This document shows positions 53,569-61,912 of a stretch of 64,000 nt of DNA, in pieces. Position 1 is the stretch's first letter, and every line of letters begins with the position of its first letter. The notes beneath the pieces are model-generated. The model had not been told where the DNA came from and made no database searches. It was given only the letters and a program-made list of their open reading frames with translations. Origin of the DNA: MED-G105 sp050331095 (GTDB lineage Bacteria; Pseudomonadota; Alphaproteobacteria; Caulobacterales; Parvularculaceae); contig JBHJHE010000010.1 in NCBI GenBank assembly GCA_050331095.1, forward strand, positions 62,001-126,000, read 5' to 3'. Both the position numbers and the translations under genes were made by a program.

Positions 53569-54402
53569 ATGGCGTTGAAGACATTCAATCCGACGACCCC
53601 TTCGCGGCGACAGCTCGTGCTCGTCGACCGCAGCCATTTGTGGAAGGGCGACCCGGAAAAGACGCTGACCGAGGGCCTGACGTCGAAAGGCGGGCGGAAC
53701 AATCACGGCCGCATCACGACGCGTCGGCGCGGCGGCGGAGCGAAGAAGCTCTACCGCAAGGTGGATTTCCGCCGGCGGAAGTTCGGCGTCGAGGCCAAAG
53801 TCGAGCGCCTCGAATACGACCCGAACCGCACGGCGTTCATCGCGCTCGTGAAGTATCTCGACGGCGAGCTCTCCTACGTGCTGGCGCCGCAGCGGCTTAA
53901 CGTTGGCGACAAGATCATCGCCGGCGACAAAGTCGACGTGAAGCCGGGCAATGCGATGCCGCTGAAGGCGATGCCGGTCGGCACGATCGTTCACAATGTG
54001 GAGCTGAAGCCGGGCAAAGGCGGTCAGGTCGCCCGCTCCGCCGGGGCGTACGCCCAGCTCGTGGGCCGCGACGGCGCGATGGCGCAAATGCGGATGATGT
54101 CCGGCGAGGTGCGCCTCGTCCACGGCGACTGCATGGCGACGGTCGGCGCGGTGTCGAACCCGGACAAAATGAACGAGAACATCGGCAAGGCGGGCCGCAA
54201 CCGCCACAAGGGCAAGCGGCCCTCCGTACGCGGCGTCGTCATGAACCCGGTCGATCACCCCCATGGTGGCGGCGAAGGCCGTACGTCCGGCGGTCGCCAC
54301 CCGGTGACGCCCTGGGGCAAGCCGACCAAAGGCCGGCGCACGCGCAACAACAAAGCGACGGACAAATACATCATCCGCTCGCGGCACGCCCGCAAGAAGT
54401 AA
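53569..54402 (+). CDS. rplB: 50S ribosomal protein L2
   Basis: Subunit-joining protein at the base of the peptidyl transferase centre. GRNNHGRITTRRRGGG, the KPGKGGQVARSAG segment and NPVDHPHGGGEGRTSGG, including the conserved His, are intact. 277 residues. Confidence 0.98.
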   Translation: MALKTFNPTTPSRRQLVLVDRSHLWKGDPEKTLTEGLTSKGGRNNHGRITTRRRGGGAKKLYRKVDFRRRKFGVEAKVERLEYDPNRTAFIALVKYLDGELSYVLAPQRLNVGDKIIAGDKVDVKPGNAMPLKAMPVGTIVHNVELKPGKGGQVARSAGAYAQLVGRDGAMAQMRMMSGEVRLVHGDCMATVGAVSNPDKMNENIGKAGRNRHKGKRPSVRGVVMNPVDHPHGGGEGRTSGGRHPVTPWGKPTKGRRTRNNKATDKYIIRSRHARKK

Positions 54403-54422
54403 GGGAGCGGAGGAAGAGCGAT

Positions 54423-54701
54423 ATGCCACGCGCGATTTGGAAAGGGCCGTTCGTCGACCGCTACCTCCTGCAAAAGGCGGAGGCGGCGCAGGGCGGCGGC
54501 CACAAGGGCGGGATCAAGACCTGGTCGCGCCGGTCGACGATCCTGCCGCAGTTCGTCGGTCTGACGTTCAACGTCTACAACGGCCAGAAGTTCGTGCCCG
54601 TCCACGTCACCGAAGACATGGTCGGCCACAAGCTCGGCGAGTTTTCGCCGACGCGCACCTATTTCGGTCATGGCGCGGATAAAAAGGCGCGGAGGAAGTA
54701 A
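54423..54701 (+). CDS. rpsS: 30S ribosomal protein S19
   Basis: Head protein next to S13. WKGPFVDRYLL, TWSRRSTILPQFVG, VYNGQKFVPV and LGEFSPTRTYFGH are all typical. 92 residues. Its TAA shares the last base with the ATG of rplV. Confidence 0.98.
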   Translation: MPRAIWKGPFVDRYLLQKAEAAQGGGHKGGIKTWSRRSTILPQFVGLTFNVYNGQKFVPVHVTEDMVGHKLGEFSPTRTYFGHGADKKARRK

Positions 54702-55081
54702 TGGGTCAGGAAGCGAACCCGCGCCGGCTTTCGGAGAACGCCGCGATGGCGAAGGCGCGCATGATCAAGACGTCGCCGCAGAAGCTCAATCTCGTCGCGC
54801 AGATGATCCGCGGCAAGCGGGTCGAGCGCGCGCTCGCCGACCTCTCGTTTTCGCGCAAGCGCGTCGCGCAGGACGTCCGCAAGGTGCTCCTGTCGGCCGT
54901 GGCGAACGCTGAGAACAACCACGATCTGGACATCGACGCGCTCGTCGTCGACCAGGCTTTCGTGGGCAAGAACCTGGTGATGAAGCGCTGGCGCGCGCGC
55001 GGCCGCGGCCGCATCGGGCGCATCATGAAGCCGTTCGCGGAGATCACGATCGTGGTCAAGGAAGTCGAGGAGGCCGCCTGA
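54701..55081 (+). CDS. rplV: 50S ribosomal protein L22
   Basis: Tunnel protein with an extended beta-hairpin. Seen: KTSPQKLNLVAQMIRGKRVE, NAENNHDLDID and the hairpin RWRARGRGRIGRI. 126 residues. Start overlaps the rpsS stop; its stop overlaps the rpsC start (TGATG). Confidence 0.98.
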   Translation: MGQEANPRRLSENAAMAKARMIKTSPQKLNLVAQMIRGKRVERALADLSFSRKRVAQDVRKVLLSAVANAENNHDLDIDALVVDQAFVGKNLVMKRWRARGRGRIGRIMKPFAEITIVVKEVEEAA

Positions 55082-55803
55082 TGGGCCAGAAGGTCAATCC
55101 GATCGGGCTGCGGCTCGGCGTCAACCGCACATGGGATTCGCGCTGGTTCGCGCCGACGGCGACGTACGCCGATCTTCTCCATGAAGATCTGAAGATCCGA
55201 GAGTTTCTCCGTAGGCGGTTGAAGCAGGCGGGCGTCTCGCGGGTCGTCATCGAGCGGCCCCACAAACGCTGCCGCGTGACGATCTACACGGCGCGGCCGG
55301 GCGTCGTCATCGGCAAAAAGGGCGCGGACATAGAGAAGCTGCGCGGCGAATTGCAGAAGATGACGTCGTCGGAGACCGCGCTCAACATCGTCGAGATCCG
55401 CAAGCCGGAGGTCGACGCGACGCTCGTCGCGGAGAACATCGCTCAGCAGCTTGAGCGCCGCGTCGCTTTCCGCCGCGCGATGAAGCGCGCGATGCAGACG
55501 ACGGTGCGCATGGGCGGGCTCGGCATCCGGGTCAACGTCGCGGGCCGCCTTGGCGGCGCGGAAATTGCGCGTACGGAATGGTATCGCGAGGGCCGCGTGC
55601 CGCTTCATACGCTGCGCGCCGACATCGATTACGGCACGGCGACCGCGCGCACGACCTATGGCGCGATCGGCGTCAAGGTCTGGATCTTTAAAGGCGAGAT
55701 CATGGAGCACGACCCGATGGGTCAGGAGAGGCGCCTCATCGACGCGCAGACGGGCGGGGTCGGGCAAATGCGCCGCGACGACCGCCGCGAGCGCGCGTCG
55801 TAA
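55081..55803 (+). CDS. rpsC: 30S ribosomal protein S3
   Basis: mRNA-entry protein with a KH domain (PGVVIGKKGADIEKLR) and C-terminal domain (GGLGIRVNVAGRLGGAEIAR). 240 residues with a basic tail. Coupled to rplV. Confidence 0.98.
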   Translation: MGQKVNPIGLRLGVNRTWDSRWFAPTATYADLLHEDLKIREFLRRRLKQAGVSRVVIERPHKRCRVTIYTARPGVVIGKKGADIEKLRGELQKMTSSETALNIVEIRKPEVDATLVAENIAQQLERRVAFRRAMKRAMQTTVRMGGLGIRVNVAGRLGGAEIARTEWYREGRVPLHTLRADIDYGTATARTTYGAIGVKVWIFKGEIMEHDPMGQERRLIDAQTGGVGQMRRDDRRERAS

Positions 55804-55836
55804 GTCGGCGAACGGACGGGTTGTTGGAGAGGCGTC

Positions 55837-56250
55837 ATGCTGCAGCCGAAACGGACGAAGTTCCGGAAGATGCACAAGGGCCGGATCAAAGGCCTCGCCA
55901 AGGGCGGGACGGATCTGAATTTCGGGTCCTTCGGCCTCAAGGCGATGGAGCCGGAGCGGATCACGGCGCGTCAGATCGAGGCGACGCGCCGGGCGATCAC
56001 CCGCCATATGAAGCGGGCCGGCCGCGTGTGGATCCGGATCTACCCTGACGTGCCGGTCACGGCGAAGCCGACCGAGGTGCGCATGGGCAAGGGCAAGGGC
56101 TCGGTCGACCGGTGGGTCGCGAAGGTGAAGCCGGGCCGGGTGATGTTCGAGATCGACGGCGTCTCCGAGGCGCTGGCGCGCGAGGCGTTGACGCTCGGCG
56201 CGGCGAAACTGCCGATCAAGACGCGCATCGTCAGCCGGATCGGCGAGTAA
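55837..56250 (+). CDS. rplP: 50S ribosomal protein L16
   Basis: A-site side protein of the large subunit. MLQPKRTKFRKMHKGR, FGLKAME and RMGKGKGSVDRWV are present; the Arg of RMGKGKG is the residue hydroxylated by a 2-oxoglutarate oxygenase in E. coli. 137 residues. Confidence 0.98.
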   Translation: MLQPKRTKFRKMHKGRIKGLAKGGTDLNFGSFGLKAMEPERITARQIEATRRAITRHMKRAGRVWIRIYPDVPVTAKPTEVRMGKGKGSVDRWVAKVKPGRVMFEIDGVSEALAREALTLGAAKLPIKTRIVSRIGE

Positions 56251-56263
56251 GGGAGCGGTACGG

Positions 56264-56494
56264 ATGAAAATCGGAGACGTCCGCGACATGACGAACGACC
56301 AGCTGAAGGACAAGCTCCTTCAGCTCAAGAAAGAGCAGTTCAACCTGCGGTTCCAACAGGCGACCGGGCAGCTCGAAAAAACCGCGCGGGTGCGCGAAGT
56401 GCGGCGCGACATCGCGCGGCTCAAAACGGTGATGCGCGAGCGCGTCGGCGCGCCGGGCGAGGCGCCGGCGGCCGAGACCGCGGCCGGGGCGTGA
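56264..56494 (+). CDS. rpmC: 50S ribosomal protein L29
   Basis: Small helical protein at the tunnel exit. LKKEQFNLRFQQATGQLEKT and VRRDIARLKTVMRE are typical. 76 residues with a short Ala-rich tail. Confidence 0.97.
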   Translation: MKIGDVRDMTNDQLKDKLLQLKKEQFNLRFQQATGQLEKTARVREVRRDIARLKTVMRERVGAPGEAPAAETAAGA

Positions 56495-56507
56495 AGGAAA
56501 ACGAACG

Positions 56508-56750
56508 ATGCCAAAACGAATTCTTCAGGGTACGGTGGTGAGCGACAAGAATCCGAAGACGGTGGTCGTCAACGTCGCCCGCATCTTCACGCACCCGCTG
56601 CTCAAGAAAACCGTCCGCCGCTCGAAGCGATTTCACGCGCATGACGAGGCGGGCGACTACAAGAAAGGCGATCTCGTGCGCATTCAGGAATGCGCGCCGA
56701 AATCGCGTCTGAAGCGTTGGGAAGTGATCGGGCTCGGCTCGAAGAGCTGA
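56508..56750 (+). CDS. rpsQ: 30S ribosomal protein S17
   Basis: 16S rRNA-binding OB-fold protein. LQGTVVSDKNPKTVVV and KRFHAHDE are typical. 80 residues. Last gene of the S10 group here. Confidence 0.97.
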   Translation: MPKRILQGTVVSDKNPKTVVVNVARIFTHPLLKKTVRRSKRFHAHDEAGDYKKGDLVRIQECAPKSRLKRWEVIGLGSKS

Positions 56751-56795
56751 CGTCGTTTGAATTGAAGGGGCCGGTCTCCGGCCAGGAGGGTCGAC

Positions 56796-57164
56796 ATGAT
56801 CCAGTTGCAGACGAACTTGGATGTCGCCGACAATTCCGGCGCGCGTCGCGTGCAATGCATCAAGGTGCTTGGCGGCGCGAAACGCAAATACGCGCGCGTC
56901 GGCGACATCATCGTCGTCTCTGTGAAAGAGGCGATGCCGCGCGGACGCGTGAAGAAAGGCGCGGTCATGAAGGCCGTCGTCGTCCGCACGGCGAAGGACA
57001 TCATTCGCCGCGACGGGTCGGTCATCCGGTTCGACAAGAACGCGGCCGTCTTGATCAACCACAACAAGGAGCCGGTCGGCACCCGGATCTTTGGCCCAGT
57101 GACGCGCGAATTGCGCGCGGCGAACCACATGAAAATCGTCTCGCTGGCGCCGGAAGTTCTTTGA
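56796..57164 (+). CDS. rplN: 50S ribosomal protein L14
   Basis: Interface protein contacting 16S rRNA. MIQLQTNLDVADNSGARRVQ and GSVIRFDKNAAVLIN are intact. 122 residues. First gene of the spc group, continuing directly from rpsQ. Confidence 0.98.
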   Translation: MIQLQTNLDVADNSGARRVQCIKVLGGAKRKYARVGDIIVVSVKEAMPRGRVKKGAVMKAVVVRTAKDIIRRDGSVIRFDKNAAVLINHNKEPVGTRIFGPVTRELRAANHMKIVSLAPEVL

Positions 57165-57190
57165 GCGAATTGCAGGAAGGGTCGCGCGAC

Positions 57191-57502
57191 ATGGCGGCGA
57201 AGATCAAGAAGGGCGACAAGGTCGTCGTGCTGGCGGGCAAGAACCGCGGCGCGGAGGGCGAAGTCACCGCGGTGTACCCGAAGGAAGAGCGGGTGCTGGT
57301 CAGCGGCGTGAACGTCATCACCAAGCACCAGAAACAGACGCAGACGGAGCGTGGCGGCATCGTGCGGCGCGAAGCGCCGATCCACGTGTCGAACGTGGCC
57401 CTCAGCGTCGATGGGAAGCCGACGCGCGTCGGGTTCAAGATTGGCGAGGATGGCAAAAAAGTCCGCGTCGCCAAACGCACCGGGGAGGTCGTCGATGGCT
57501 GA
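57191..57502 (+). CDS. rplX: 50S ribosomal protein L24
   Basis: Assembly initiator with a KOW motif (GDKVVVLAGKNRGAEGEV). 103 residues from ATG 57191 after GGAAGGG. The upstream extension of its open frame overlaps rplN and is not conserved. Overlaps rplE by 8 bases. Confidence 0.97.
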   Translation: MAAKIKKGDKVVVLAGKNRGAEGEVTAVYPKEERVLVSGVNVITKHQKQTQTERGGIVRREAPIHVSNVALSVDGKPTRVGFKIGEDGKKVRVAKRTGEVVDG

Positions 57503-58058
57503 AGCCGATACCTATGCGCCGCGCCTGAAGGCCGCGTACAACGACGCGATCGCCGCGAAGATGCGCGAGACCTTCAAATACGCGAACGTCATGATGACGC
57601 CGAAGCTTGAGAAGGTCGTCATCAATATGGGCGTCGGCGACGCCGTGAACGACCGCAAGGCGGTGGACGCGGCGTACAACGACATGATGCTGATCGCCGG
57701 CCAGAAACCGGTCGTCACCCGCGCGAAAAAGTCGATCGCCGGCTTCAAGTTGCGCGAAGGCATGCCGGTGGGCGTCAAGGTGACCTTGCGCAAAGACCGG
57801 ATGTTCGAATTCATCGATCGTCTTGTGACGATCGCCCTGCCGCGGGTGCGCGACTTCCGGGGGTTGAGCCCGAAGAGCTTTGACGGGCGCGGCAACTACG
57901 CGATGGGCCTGAAAGAGCACATCGTCTTTCCCGAGATCGATTACGACAAGGTCGACAAGATCCTCGGTATGGACATTATCGTTTGCACGACCGCGCCGAC
58001 GGATGACGAAGCGCGCGAGCTCTTGCGGCAGTTTAATTTTCCGTTCCGCAAGCAGTAG
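57495..58058 (+). CDS. rplE: 50S ribosomal protein L5
   Basis: Binds 5S rRNA and contacts the P-site tRNA. NVMMTPKLEKVVINMGVGDA, VTRAKKSIAGFKLREG and PRVRDFRGLSPKSFDGRGNY are typical. 187 residues. Starts inside the end of rplX. Confidence 0.98.
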   Translation: MAEADTYAPRLKAAYNDAIAAKMRETFKYANVMMTPKLEKVVINMGVGDAVNDRKAVDAAYNDMMLIAGQKPVVTRAKKSIAGFKLREGMPVGVKVTLRKDRMFEFIDRLVTIALPRVRDFRGLSPKSFDGRGNYAMGLKEHIVFPEIDYDKVDKILGMDIIVCTTAPTDDEARELLRQFNFPFRKQ

Positions 58059-58121
58059 CGGCGCGAAAACAGGCGAGGTCCGGACGATCGTTCCGGAAAC
58101 CGGCCTATTGGAGGACGACGG

Positions 58122-58427
58122 ATGGCGAAGAAAGCGATGGTCGAGCGCGATTTGAAGCGCCGGCGGATGGCGAAAAAGTACGACGCGAAGCGCGAGAAGC
58201 TGAAGGCGCTGATGCGCGACGAGGCGACGCCGGCCGAAGAGCGGTTTATGGCGGCGCTCAAACTCGCCGAGTTGCCGCGCAACGCCTCGAAGACGCGCAT
58301 CCGCAACCGGTGTCTCGTCACCGGCCGGCCGCGCGGCTTTTACCGCAAGCTGAAAATGTCGCGCGTGGCGCTGCGCGAATTGGGTTCGGAAGGCAAGATT
58401 CCGGGCCTTGTGAAATCGAGTTGGTGA
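58122..58427 (+). CDS. rpsN: 30S ribosomal protein S14
   Basis: Zinc-independent (C-minus) long form: no CXXC pair, 101 residues. NRCLVTGRPRGFYRKLKMSR is the conserved C-terminal region. Confidence 0.97.
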   Translation: MAKKAMVERDLKRRRMAKKYDAKREKLKALMRDEATPAEERFMAALKLAELPRNASKTRIRNRCLVTGRPRGFYRKLKMSRVALRELGSEGKIPGLVKSSW

Positions 58428-58440
58428 GGAGCGCGCACGA

Positions 58441-58839
58441 ATGTCGATAAACGATCCCATCGGCGATCTGATCACGCGGATCCGCAACGCGCAGATGCGC
58501 CGGCACGCGTCTACGGCGGTGCCGGCCTCGAAACTGCGCGGCTGGTGCCTCGACGTGTTGACGAGCGAGGGCTACATCCGCGGCTATTCGCGCGTGGAGA
58601 AGGAGGGCGAGAAGCCCGAATTCGAAATCGAGCTGAAGTATTACGACGGCGCGCCGGTGATTTCGCACATCAAGCGCGTCTCGAAGCCGGGGCAGCGCGT
58701 CTATTCGTCGGTGTCGGACCTGCCGTCGGTGCGCAACGGCCTCGGCATCTCCGTCGTCTCGACGCCGAAGGGCGTCATGTCCGACGCCGCGGCGCGCAGC
58801 GCCAATGTGGGCGGGGAAGTCCTGTTCCAGGTTTACTGA
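58441..58839 (+). CDS. rpsH: 30S ribosomal protein S8
   Basis: Central-domain assembly protein and, in E. coli, the translational repressor of the spc operon. DPIGDLITRIRNAQMRR and the C-terminal GLGISVVSTPKGVMSD are typical. 132 residues. Confidence 0.98.
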   Translation: MSINDPIGDLITRIRNAQMRRHASTAVPASKLRGWCLDVLTSEGYIRGYSRVEKEGEKPEFEIELKYYDGAPVISHIKRVSKPGQRVYSSVSDLPSVRNGLGISVVSTPKGVMSDAAARSANVGGEVLFQVY

Positions 58840-58873
58840 TCGGATCGCCGATCGAACGCGAGAGGTATTCGCG

Positions 58874-59407
58874 ATGTCGCGAATTGGAAAACAGCCCGTC
58901 GAAGTGCCGAGCGGCGTGACCGTGACGGTCGACGGCCAGACGGTGAAGGCCAAGGGGCCGAAGGGCGAACTGACGTTCGAGGTCGTCGAGGCGTGCCGCG
59001 TCGCGCTGAACGACAACGCCGTCACGGTCACGCCGGTCGATAAATCGAAGGACGCGCGCGCGGCGTGGGGCATGAGCCGCACGATGATCTCGAACCTCGT
59101 CGAGGGCGTGTCGAAGGAGTTCACGAAAGAGCTCGAACTCGTCGGCGTCGGCTATCGCGCGCAGATGAAGGGAAACTCGCTCAATCTCGCCCTTGGCTAC
59201 AGCCACGAGATTGATTTTCCGACGCCGGAGGGCCTGAAGATCGCGACGCCGAAGCCGACGGAGATCGTCATCACCGGCGTCGACAAGCAGAAGGTCGGCC
59301 AGGCGGCGGCGGAGATCCGCGCCTTCCGGCCGCCGGAGCCCTACAAAGGCAAAGGCGTGAAGTACAAGGACGAATTCATCTTCCGCAAGGAAGGCAAGAA
59401 GAAGTAA
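58874..59407 (+). CDS. rplF: 50S ribosomal protein L6
   Basis: Near the factor-binding site. MSRIGKQPVEVPSGV, LVGVGYRAQMKG and the C-terminal RPPEPYKGKGVKYKDE are intact. 177 residues from ATG 58874. Confidence 0.98.
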   Translation: MSRIGKQPVEVPSGVTVTVDGQTVKAKGPKGELTFEVVEACRVALNDNAVTVTPVDKSKDARAAWGMSRTMISNLVEGVSKEFTKELELVGVGYRAQMKGNSLNLALGYSHEIDFPTPEGLKIATPKPTEIVITGVDKQKVGQAAAEIRAFRPPEPYKGKGVKYKDEFIFRKEGKKK

Positions 59408-59412
59408 GCGCC

Positions 59413-59772
59413 ATGGCGGATTTGAAAGCGAGACAGAAGCGCGCGGGCCGCGTGCGCAATCAACTGAAGAAGGTCGCCAGCGATCGGCCGCGGCTTTGCG
59501 TCTACCGCTCGGCGAAGAACATCACGGCCCAGAGCATCGACGACCGCGCCGGAACGACGGTGGCGTCGGCCTCGACGCGCGACAAGACGCTGCGCGTCGG
59601 TCTTGCGAATGGCGCGGACGCCAAGGCGGCGGCGGAAGTCGGCAAGGCCGTCGCGGCGCGCGCGATCGAGAAGGGCGTCAAAGACGTCGTCTTCGATCGC
59701 GGGGGCTATCTCTTTCATGGCCGGGTCAAAGCGCTTGCGGACGCCGCGCGCGAGGCCGGCCTGAACTTCTAA
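59413..59772 (+). CDS. rplR: 50S ribosomal protein L18
   Basis: 5S rRNA-binding protein. RPRLCVYRSAKNITAQ and VFDRGGYLFHGRVKALADAA are typical. 119 residues. Confidence 0.98.
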   Translation: MADLKARQKRAGRVRNQLKKVASDRPRLCVYRSAKNITAQSIDDRAGTTVASASTRDKTLRVGLANGADAKAAAEVGKAVAARAIEKGVKDVVFDRGGYLFHGRVKALADAAREAGLNF

Positions 59773-59791
59773 CGCACGGGAAGGACGCGAC

Positions 59792-60424
59792 ATGGCGCGA
59801 GACGAAGGACGCAGACGGGGGCGCGGCGACCGCGACGAACGCGACGAGTTCGTCGACAAGCTCGTCGCGATCAACCGCGTCGCCAAGGTCGTCAAAGGCG
59901 GCAAGAATTTCGGCTTCGCCGCGCTCGTCGTCGTCGGCGACCAGCGGGGTCGCGTGGGCTTCGGCAAAGGCAAGGCTCGCGAGGTGCCGGAGGCGATCCG
60001 CAAGGCCGCGCAGGAAGCGAAACGCACGCTGGTGCGCATTCCGTTGCGCGAGGGCCGCACGCTGCACCACGACGTCAACGGGCGTTGGGGCGCCGGCAAG
60101 GTCGTCCTCCGCGCCGCGCCGCCGGGCACCGGCGTCATCGCCGGCGGGCCGATGCGCGCGGTGTTCGAAACCCTCGGCGTACAGGACGTGGTGGCGAAGT
60201 CGCTCGGCTCTTCGAACCCCTACAATATGGTGCGGGCCACGTTCGACGCGCTGAAGAACCAGCAAAGCCCGCGCGCGATCGCCAACAAGCGCGGCAAGAA
60301 AGTGTCGGACATTCTCGCCGACCGCGCGGCCTCCGGCGCCGATGCGGCGAGCGGCGACGACGCGCCGACGGAACCGCCGATCGCGGACGGCGCTGAAGCT
60401 GGCGCCGGCGAAGCGACGGCGTAG
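59792..60424 (+). CDS. rpsE: 30S ribosomal protein S5
   Basis: Decoding-fidelity protein. VKGGKNFGFAALVVVGD, GRVGFGKGKAREVPEAIRK and the PPGTGVIAGG segment are intact. 210 residues with an Ala/Asp-rich tail. Confidence 0.98.
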   Translation: MARDEGRRRGRGDRDERDEFVDKLVAINRVAKVVKGGKNFGFAALVVVGDQRGRVGFGKGKAREVPEAIRKAAQEAKRTLVRIPLREGRTLHHDVNGRWGAGKVVLRAAPPGTGVIAGGPMRAVFETLGVQDVVAKSLGSSNPYNMVRATFDALKNQQSPRAIANKRGKKVSDILADRAASGADAASGDDAPTEPPIADGAEAGAGEATA

Positions 60425-60446
60425 CGCCGGCGGAGGAGCGACAGAC

Positions 60447-60632
60447 ATGGCGAAGAAAACGATCAAGGTGCGCCAGACGGGCAGCCCGATCCGCCGACCC
60501 GAAGACCAGCGACGGACGCTTGTTGGTCTCGGCCTCAACAAAATCGGTCGCGAGCGCGAGCTGGAGGACACGCCCGCCGTTCGAGGCATGATCCGCAAGG
60601 TCGCCCACATGGTCGAGGTGGTCGAAGAGTAG
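60447..60632 (+). CDS. rpmD: 50S ribosomal protein L30
   Basis: Small large-subunit protein. IKVRQTGSPIRRPEDQRRTL and GLGLNKIGRERELED are typical; 61 residues, normal end. Its TAG stop is in the same frame as the RNase-like sequence that begins about 54 bases later. Confidence 0.97.
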   Translation: MAKKTIKVRQTGSPIRRPEDQRRTLVGLGLNKIGRERELEDTPAVRGMIRKVAHMVEVVEE

Positions 60633-60686
60633 CCGGACGGGAAAGCCACTCTTGCCGATACCGGAAAAGGCTTATGCGGTCGGCGG

Positions 60687-60970
60687 GTGATCGCGGAAAC
60701 AGGCCGCCCGCCTGCGGGCTATGTCGGCGGAAGGCGGTTCTTGAACAAAGAGCGGACGCTTCGCGTCGGCGGCCAGTATCGGGAGTACGACGTCGACCCG
60801 ACGCCGCGGAATGGGCTCCGAAACGCTGAGCGGCTCGTCGTCGACGTTGAAAATGGTCTCGCGTGGTATACGCCCGACCATTACGGAGTTTTTGGCCCTC
60901 GACGATGGGCGCGACGGCGACGACGGCGGCTAGAACGGCGGCCGCGTCGAATGGGAAAGGAGGCGTGTGA
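60687..60970 (+). CDS. Barnase-like ribonuclease domain, N-terminally short, no own stop
   Basis: From a GTG at 60687 the frame encodes a microbial RNase (barnase/N1 family) core: GYVGGRRFLNKERTL, QYREYDVDP, RNGLRNAERLV and WYTPDHYGVF. Against barnase, the catalytic Glu73, Arg83, Arg87 and His102 correspond to codons at 60783, 60819, 60831 and 60879, all present. The N-terminal helices of barnase and any signal peptide are missing. Similarity ends near 60899, yet the frame stays open through the barstar gene into rplO. Start, end and activity are therefore uncertain; a decayed or frameshifted gene is possible. It sits directly before a barstar gene inside the spc operon. Confidence 0.65.
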
Positions 60971-61290
60971 TGGACATTGTTATTGCGAAATCGAGCGCCT
61001 CCAAAGCGGAGATCATCCGCGCCGTGGGAAGCGCCTTGCGGTTTCCGGATTACGCACGGGTCGACAATTGGGACTCGTTCGACGAGTGCCTGAGCGATGC
61101 GCTGACGGCGTCCGTCGAACCTGTGACGATCCATATTCGCGCGCTGCCGACCGAAGGTTCGGCGACCGCAGAACTTATCTCTCTCCTGACCGATCTGCGG
61201 CTGGGGCACGACAATCTGTCTTTCATCGTTGGCGAAACGCCGCGCGGGCCGACCGACGCCGACGACATGCTGAAGAGGAGGCAGGCATGA
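60970..61290 (+). CDS. Barstar-family ribonuclease inhibitor
   Basis: Barstar binds barnase-type RNases with an acidic helix. Here FPDYARVDNWDSFDECLSD gives Asp35, Glu39 and Cys40 in the same places as the barstar contact residues Asp35, Asp39 and Cys40. 106 residues, cytoplasmic, no signal sequence. The ATG at 60970 follows a strong AAAGGAGG (60956-60963). The stop overlaps the rplO start (ATGA), so it is fully integrated into the ribosomal protein operon. Paired with the RNase-like sequence upstream. Confidence 0.85.
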   Translation: MDIVIAKSSASKAEIIRAVGSALRFPDYARVDNWDSFDECLSDALTASVEPVTIHIRALPTEGSATAELISLLTDLRLGHDNLSFIVGETPRGPTDADDMLKRRQA

Positions 61291-61799
61291 AACTGAACGA
61301 ACTTTCCGACAATCCGGGCGCGCGCAAAGAGCGCACGCGCGTCGGCCGCGGCATCGGCTCGGGCAAGGGCAAGACCGGCGGGCGCGGCGTCAAAGGCCAG
61401 AAGTCGCGGTCGGGCGTCACCGGCATCCGGGCCTACGAAGGCGGCCAGATGCCGCTTTACCAGCGCTTGCCGAAGCGTGGCTTCAACAAGCCGAATCGTC
61501 TCGCTTTCGCAGAGGTGAACGTCGGCCGGCTCCAGGCGGCCGTCGACGCCGGCAAACTCGATGCAGCGAAACCCGTCGACGCCGCCGCGCTAGTCGACGC
61601 GGGCGTCGTGCGCCGCGCGAAAGACGGCGTTCGCCTCCTTGGCGAGGGCGAGATCAGCGCCTCGCTCCAGGTGACGGTGGCGCATGCGAGCGCCGGCGCA
61701 AAGGCGGCGATCGAAAAAGCGGGCGGATCGGTGACGATCGCGGAACCGAAGGCGCAAAAGCCGACGTCCGCCGACGCGGACGGCGCGGCGTCAAGCTAA
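61287..61799 (+). CDS. rplO: 50S ribosomal protein L15
   Basis: Late-assembly large-subunit protein. MKLNELSDNPGARKERTRVG, the Gly/Lys/Arg-rich GSGKGKTGGRGVKGQKSRSG loop and GGQMPLYQRLPKRGF are typical. 170 residues. ATG at 61287 with GAGGAGG five bases before it. The same frame is open upstream to 60633, which is unusual and comes from the RNase-like insert. Confidence 0.97.
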   Translation: MKLNELSDNPGARKERTRVGRGIGSGKGKTGGRGVKGQKSRSGVTGIRAYEGGQMPLYQRLPKRGFNKPNRLAFAEVNVGRLQAAVDAGKLDAAKPVDAAALVDAGVVRRAKDGVRLLGEGEISASLQVTVAHASAGAKAAIEKAGGSVTIAEPKAQKPTSADADGAASS

Positions 61800-61912
61800 G
61801 GCTTGTCGCCGGCGGCGACCGGGCCGACTTGCGGTCGTCGCGCGCGGCCGCCACATGCAACGCTTGAAGCGACGCCGAACGCGTCGTCAGCGACCGAAGA
61901 GGGCGAGAGCCG

